A stretch of 64,000 nt of DNA from Gammaproteobacteria bacterium (lineage in GTDB: Bacteria; Pseudomonadota; Gammaproteobacteria; Burkholderiales; Thiobacillaceae): assembly GCA_018820765.1 (NCBI GenBank), contig JAHJNN010000008.1, positions 248,001-312,000 of the forward strand, given 5' to 3'. The number at the start of each line of letters is the position of its first letter. Positions within the stretch are counted from its first letter, which is position 1. Positions 61,373 through 64,000 of the stretch are shown here, one piece after another. A program made the position numbers and the translations under genes. The notes below the pieces were generated by a model. That model worked only from the letters and a program-made list of their open reading frames with translations. It ran no database searches and was not told the origin of the DNA.

Positions 61373-61795
61373 TTACAGCGTGTGGATCGGTATGGGTGCG
61401 CGCTTGCGCCCCACCAGGCCGTCCACCTTGCGACGCGCGTCTTCCACCCGCAGCGGTTTCACCAGCAGGCCGTCGATGCCGGCGCCCTGGCAGGTGGCCA
61501 CCAGGGGATCGTCGCGGCTGTCCGCCACCAGCAGGATCTTCGCGCCGGCCAGGCGCGAGCGGACGAGCGCGAGCACCTCCACCCCGCGCTCGGCGACGAC
61601 GTCGATGCCCAGCAGCAGCAGGTCGGGCTTCCACTCGACGCCCTTGTCGAATGCCGCCTCCAGCGTGGGCAGGTCGTGGGTTTCGTTCTCGTCGTGCAGC
61701 ATGAACTGCAGCGCCATGCGGGTGATGTCGTCGTTGGCCACCACGAACAGGCGTTTGTTGTCCAGGGCCTTTGCGGTCTCTACGCCAATCTGCAT
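61373..61795 (-). CDS. Stand-alone receiver-domain protein (atypical)
   Basis: RLFVVANDDITRMALQFMLHDENETHDLPTLEAAFDKGVEWKPDLLLLGIDVVAERGVEVLALVRSRL...GIDGLLVKPLRVEDARRKV. Confidence 0.78.
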   Translation of the reverse strand: MQIGVETAKALDNKRLFVVANDDITRMALQFMLHDENETHDLPTLEAAFDKGVEWKPDLLLLGIDVVAERGVEVLALVRSRLAGAKILLVADSRDDPLVATCQGAGIDGLLVKPLRVEDARRKVDGLVGRKRAPIPIHTL

Positions 61796-62040
61796 CGCTT
61801 CTCTCCTGAATGTCTTGTTCTACCACACGGGGTCTGAGCAAGAAGCGTTCCGAGGCGCAATCCACGGCCGGATGCGGGCAAGGCCGCCGCTGCCTCTGTC
61901 GCATGTCGGACAAGGCGGCGCCGAGTGTATGGTTTGCAACAAAGGCGGCAGACGGCGGGGCCGCTGAAAGCGCAGTCTGGCGGCATCGGGCGCGTGGCAC
62001 GTGCGTTGCTTTGGATGGAAGGCGACCAAGCGAGGCCACC

Positions 62041-62496
62041 ATGATTTTTTCCCGCACCAGCCAATACGCCATCCAGGCGCTGATCTACCTGGCGACCCAG
62101 CCGGACGGGGAGCTGGTGCTCAGCCGCGATATCGCGCAGCGACTGGGGGTGCCGTCGCCCTACCTCGCCAAGATCCTCAAGGATTTGTCCCGCGCACAGC
62201 TGCTGCATTCGTTCCGCGGCCGCAACGGCGGCTTCAGCCTGCGCAGCGGCGCCGGGAAAAGCAATCTGCTCGACATCCTCCTGCTGATGGATGGCCCCCG
62301 CGTGGATCGCGAGTGCCTGCTCGGGCTCAAGGCCTGCCAGGACGAAACCGCCTGCCCGCTGCATCGCAAGTGGAAACCCGTCAAGAAAGACATCCTTGCC
62401 TGCCTCGGCAACATCACCCTGATCAATCTGGCGATGGCGGTGCAAAGCGGCCAATACCGATTGTGCGATCTGCCGCAGGCCCTGGCGCAGCCCTGA
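62041..62496 (+). CDS. Rrf2-family transcriptional regulator
   Basis: MIFSRTSQYAIQALIYLATQPDGELVLSRDIAQRLGVPSPYLAKILKDLSRAQLLHSFRGRNGGFSL; C-ECLLGLKACQDETACPLH cysteines. Confidence 0.92.
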   Translation: MIFSRTSQYAIQALIYLATQPDGELVLSRDIAQRLGVPSPYLAKILKDLSRAQLLHSFRGRNGGFSLRSGAGKSNLLDILLLMDGPRVDRECLLGLKACQDETACPLHRKWKPVKKDILACLGNITLINLAMAVQSGQYRLCDLPQALAQP

Positions 62497-62502
62497 ATTC
62501 CC

Positions 62503-62662
62503 GTAGGAGCGGCGCCCTCGCCGCGATTTTCGTGCCGTCGCGATCTCCACACCATCGGCCCGGGGGCGGGCCTCCTACGCACATTCTGTGGGAGCGGCGC
62601 CCTCGCCGCGATTTCGCTCCGTCGCGATCTCCACACCATCGGCCCGAGGGCGAGCCTCCTAC
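62503..62662. repeat. Two tandem REP/BIME-like units
   Basis: 62503-62578 and 62588-62662: gt[ag]ggagcggcgccctcgccgcgat...ccacaccatcggcccg[ag]gggcg[ag]gcctcctac. Confidence 0.9.
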
Positions 62663-62726
62663 GCACACCCCTCGCCGCGATTCTTGCCTCCCAGCTTGTC
62701 CCCTTTATGACAGTGGTTTTTGCGTT

Positions 62727-62742
62727 TGTCGCGTTTGCAACA
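62727..62742 (+). promoter_or_regulatory. NifA upstream activator sequence (nifH)
   Basis: TGT-cgcgtttgca-ACA. Confidence 0.87.
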
Positions 62743-62811
62743 CGTCGCCATGATCGGTTTTTTTCACGAAAAATCACGAATAAACAATCGCTTATCCGTT
62801 TTATTCATGGG

Positions 62812-62827
62812 TGGCACGGTCGTTGCT
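62812..62827 (+). promoter_or_regulatory. Sigma-54 promoter of nifH
   Basis: TGGCAC-ggtcg-TTGCT, 70 bp downstream of UAS. Confidence 0.93.
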
Positions 62828-62955
62828 GAATACCAGGCGTGCAGTAAATGTTTTGCCGGCTCCGTATCCAATAAGAAGAAGAAAAAACGTTACGCAGCAG
62901 ATTTTGAGTCGGCCGAGTACGTGCTGCCAGGGCGGTCGATTTTTAGATTTTTTAA

Positions 62956-63873
<918 letters not shown>

Positions 63874-63936
63874 TTAGAGCCCCGTCGCCCAAGCGCCCCA
63901 GAAGCTTTGGAGCACAAGGGTGGCGGACTCGACAGA

Positions 63937-63998
63937 GGGAAACCTCTGCCAATGGCATCACCGGTTTCATGGAACGGTGCCATTCGCAGAGTTTTCCC
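63937..63998 (+). other. Strong stem-loop downstream of nifH
   Basis: gggaaacCTCTGCCaATGGCAtCACCG-gtttcatggaa-CGGTGCCATtcGCAGAGttttccc. Confidence 0.75.
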
Positions 63999-64000
63999 GG

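Overview
GC-rich 64 kb chromosomal window, most likely from a betaproteobacterium (judged from gene content and protein style; species not determined). The left ~39 kb is mostly housekeeping and transport: a TRAP transporter, a TPP enzyme, aroC, a Lon-like protease, cspA, a pst phosphate operon and a YbbAP-type ABC exporter. From ~39.8 kb to the right end lies a nitrogen-fixation accessory region: nifA, nifB, fdxN, an IscA-like protein, a TPR protein, an LRV-FeS protein, two nifZ, nifS, nifT, a DegT-like protein, a 2Fe-2S ferredoxin, a SIR2-like protein, rhodanese-ankyrin, SagB-like, NifO-like, draG, draT, a receiver, an Rrf2 regulator and nifH. Canonical sigma-54 promoters and NifA UAS sites precede nifB and nifH. 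A ~5.3 kb accessory island (secreted/lipoprotein genes, a PIN-like ORF and a PaeR7I/XhoI-type restriction-modification pair) splits the nif region. The main candidates for new biology are: (1) several nif-linked proteins whose family catalytic residues appear lost by manual alignment (SIR2-like, DegT-like, stand-alone receiver), next to an intact-looking DraT/DraG pair; (2) a 286-bp element with perfect 33-bp terminal inverted repeats sitting on the TAG stop codon of the pst-linked regulator, with a 34-bp mini-copy on the stop codon of the nif DegT gene; (3) a HigBA-like toxin-antitoxin pair translationally coupled to an unknown 310-aa protein; (4) dispersed REP/BIME-like hairpin repeats. All homology calls were made by eye without database searches.
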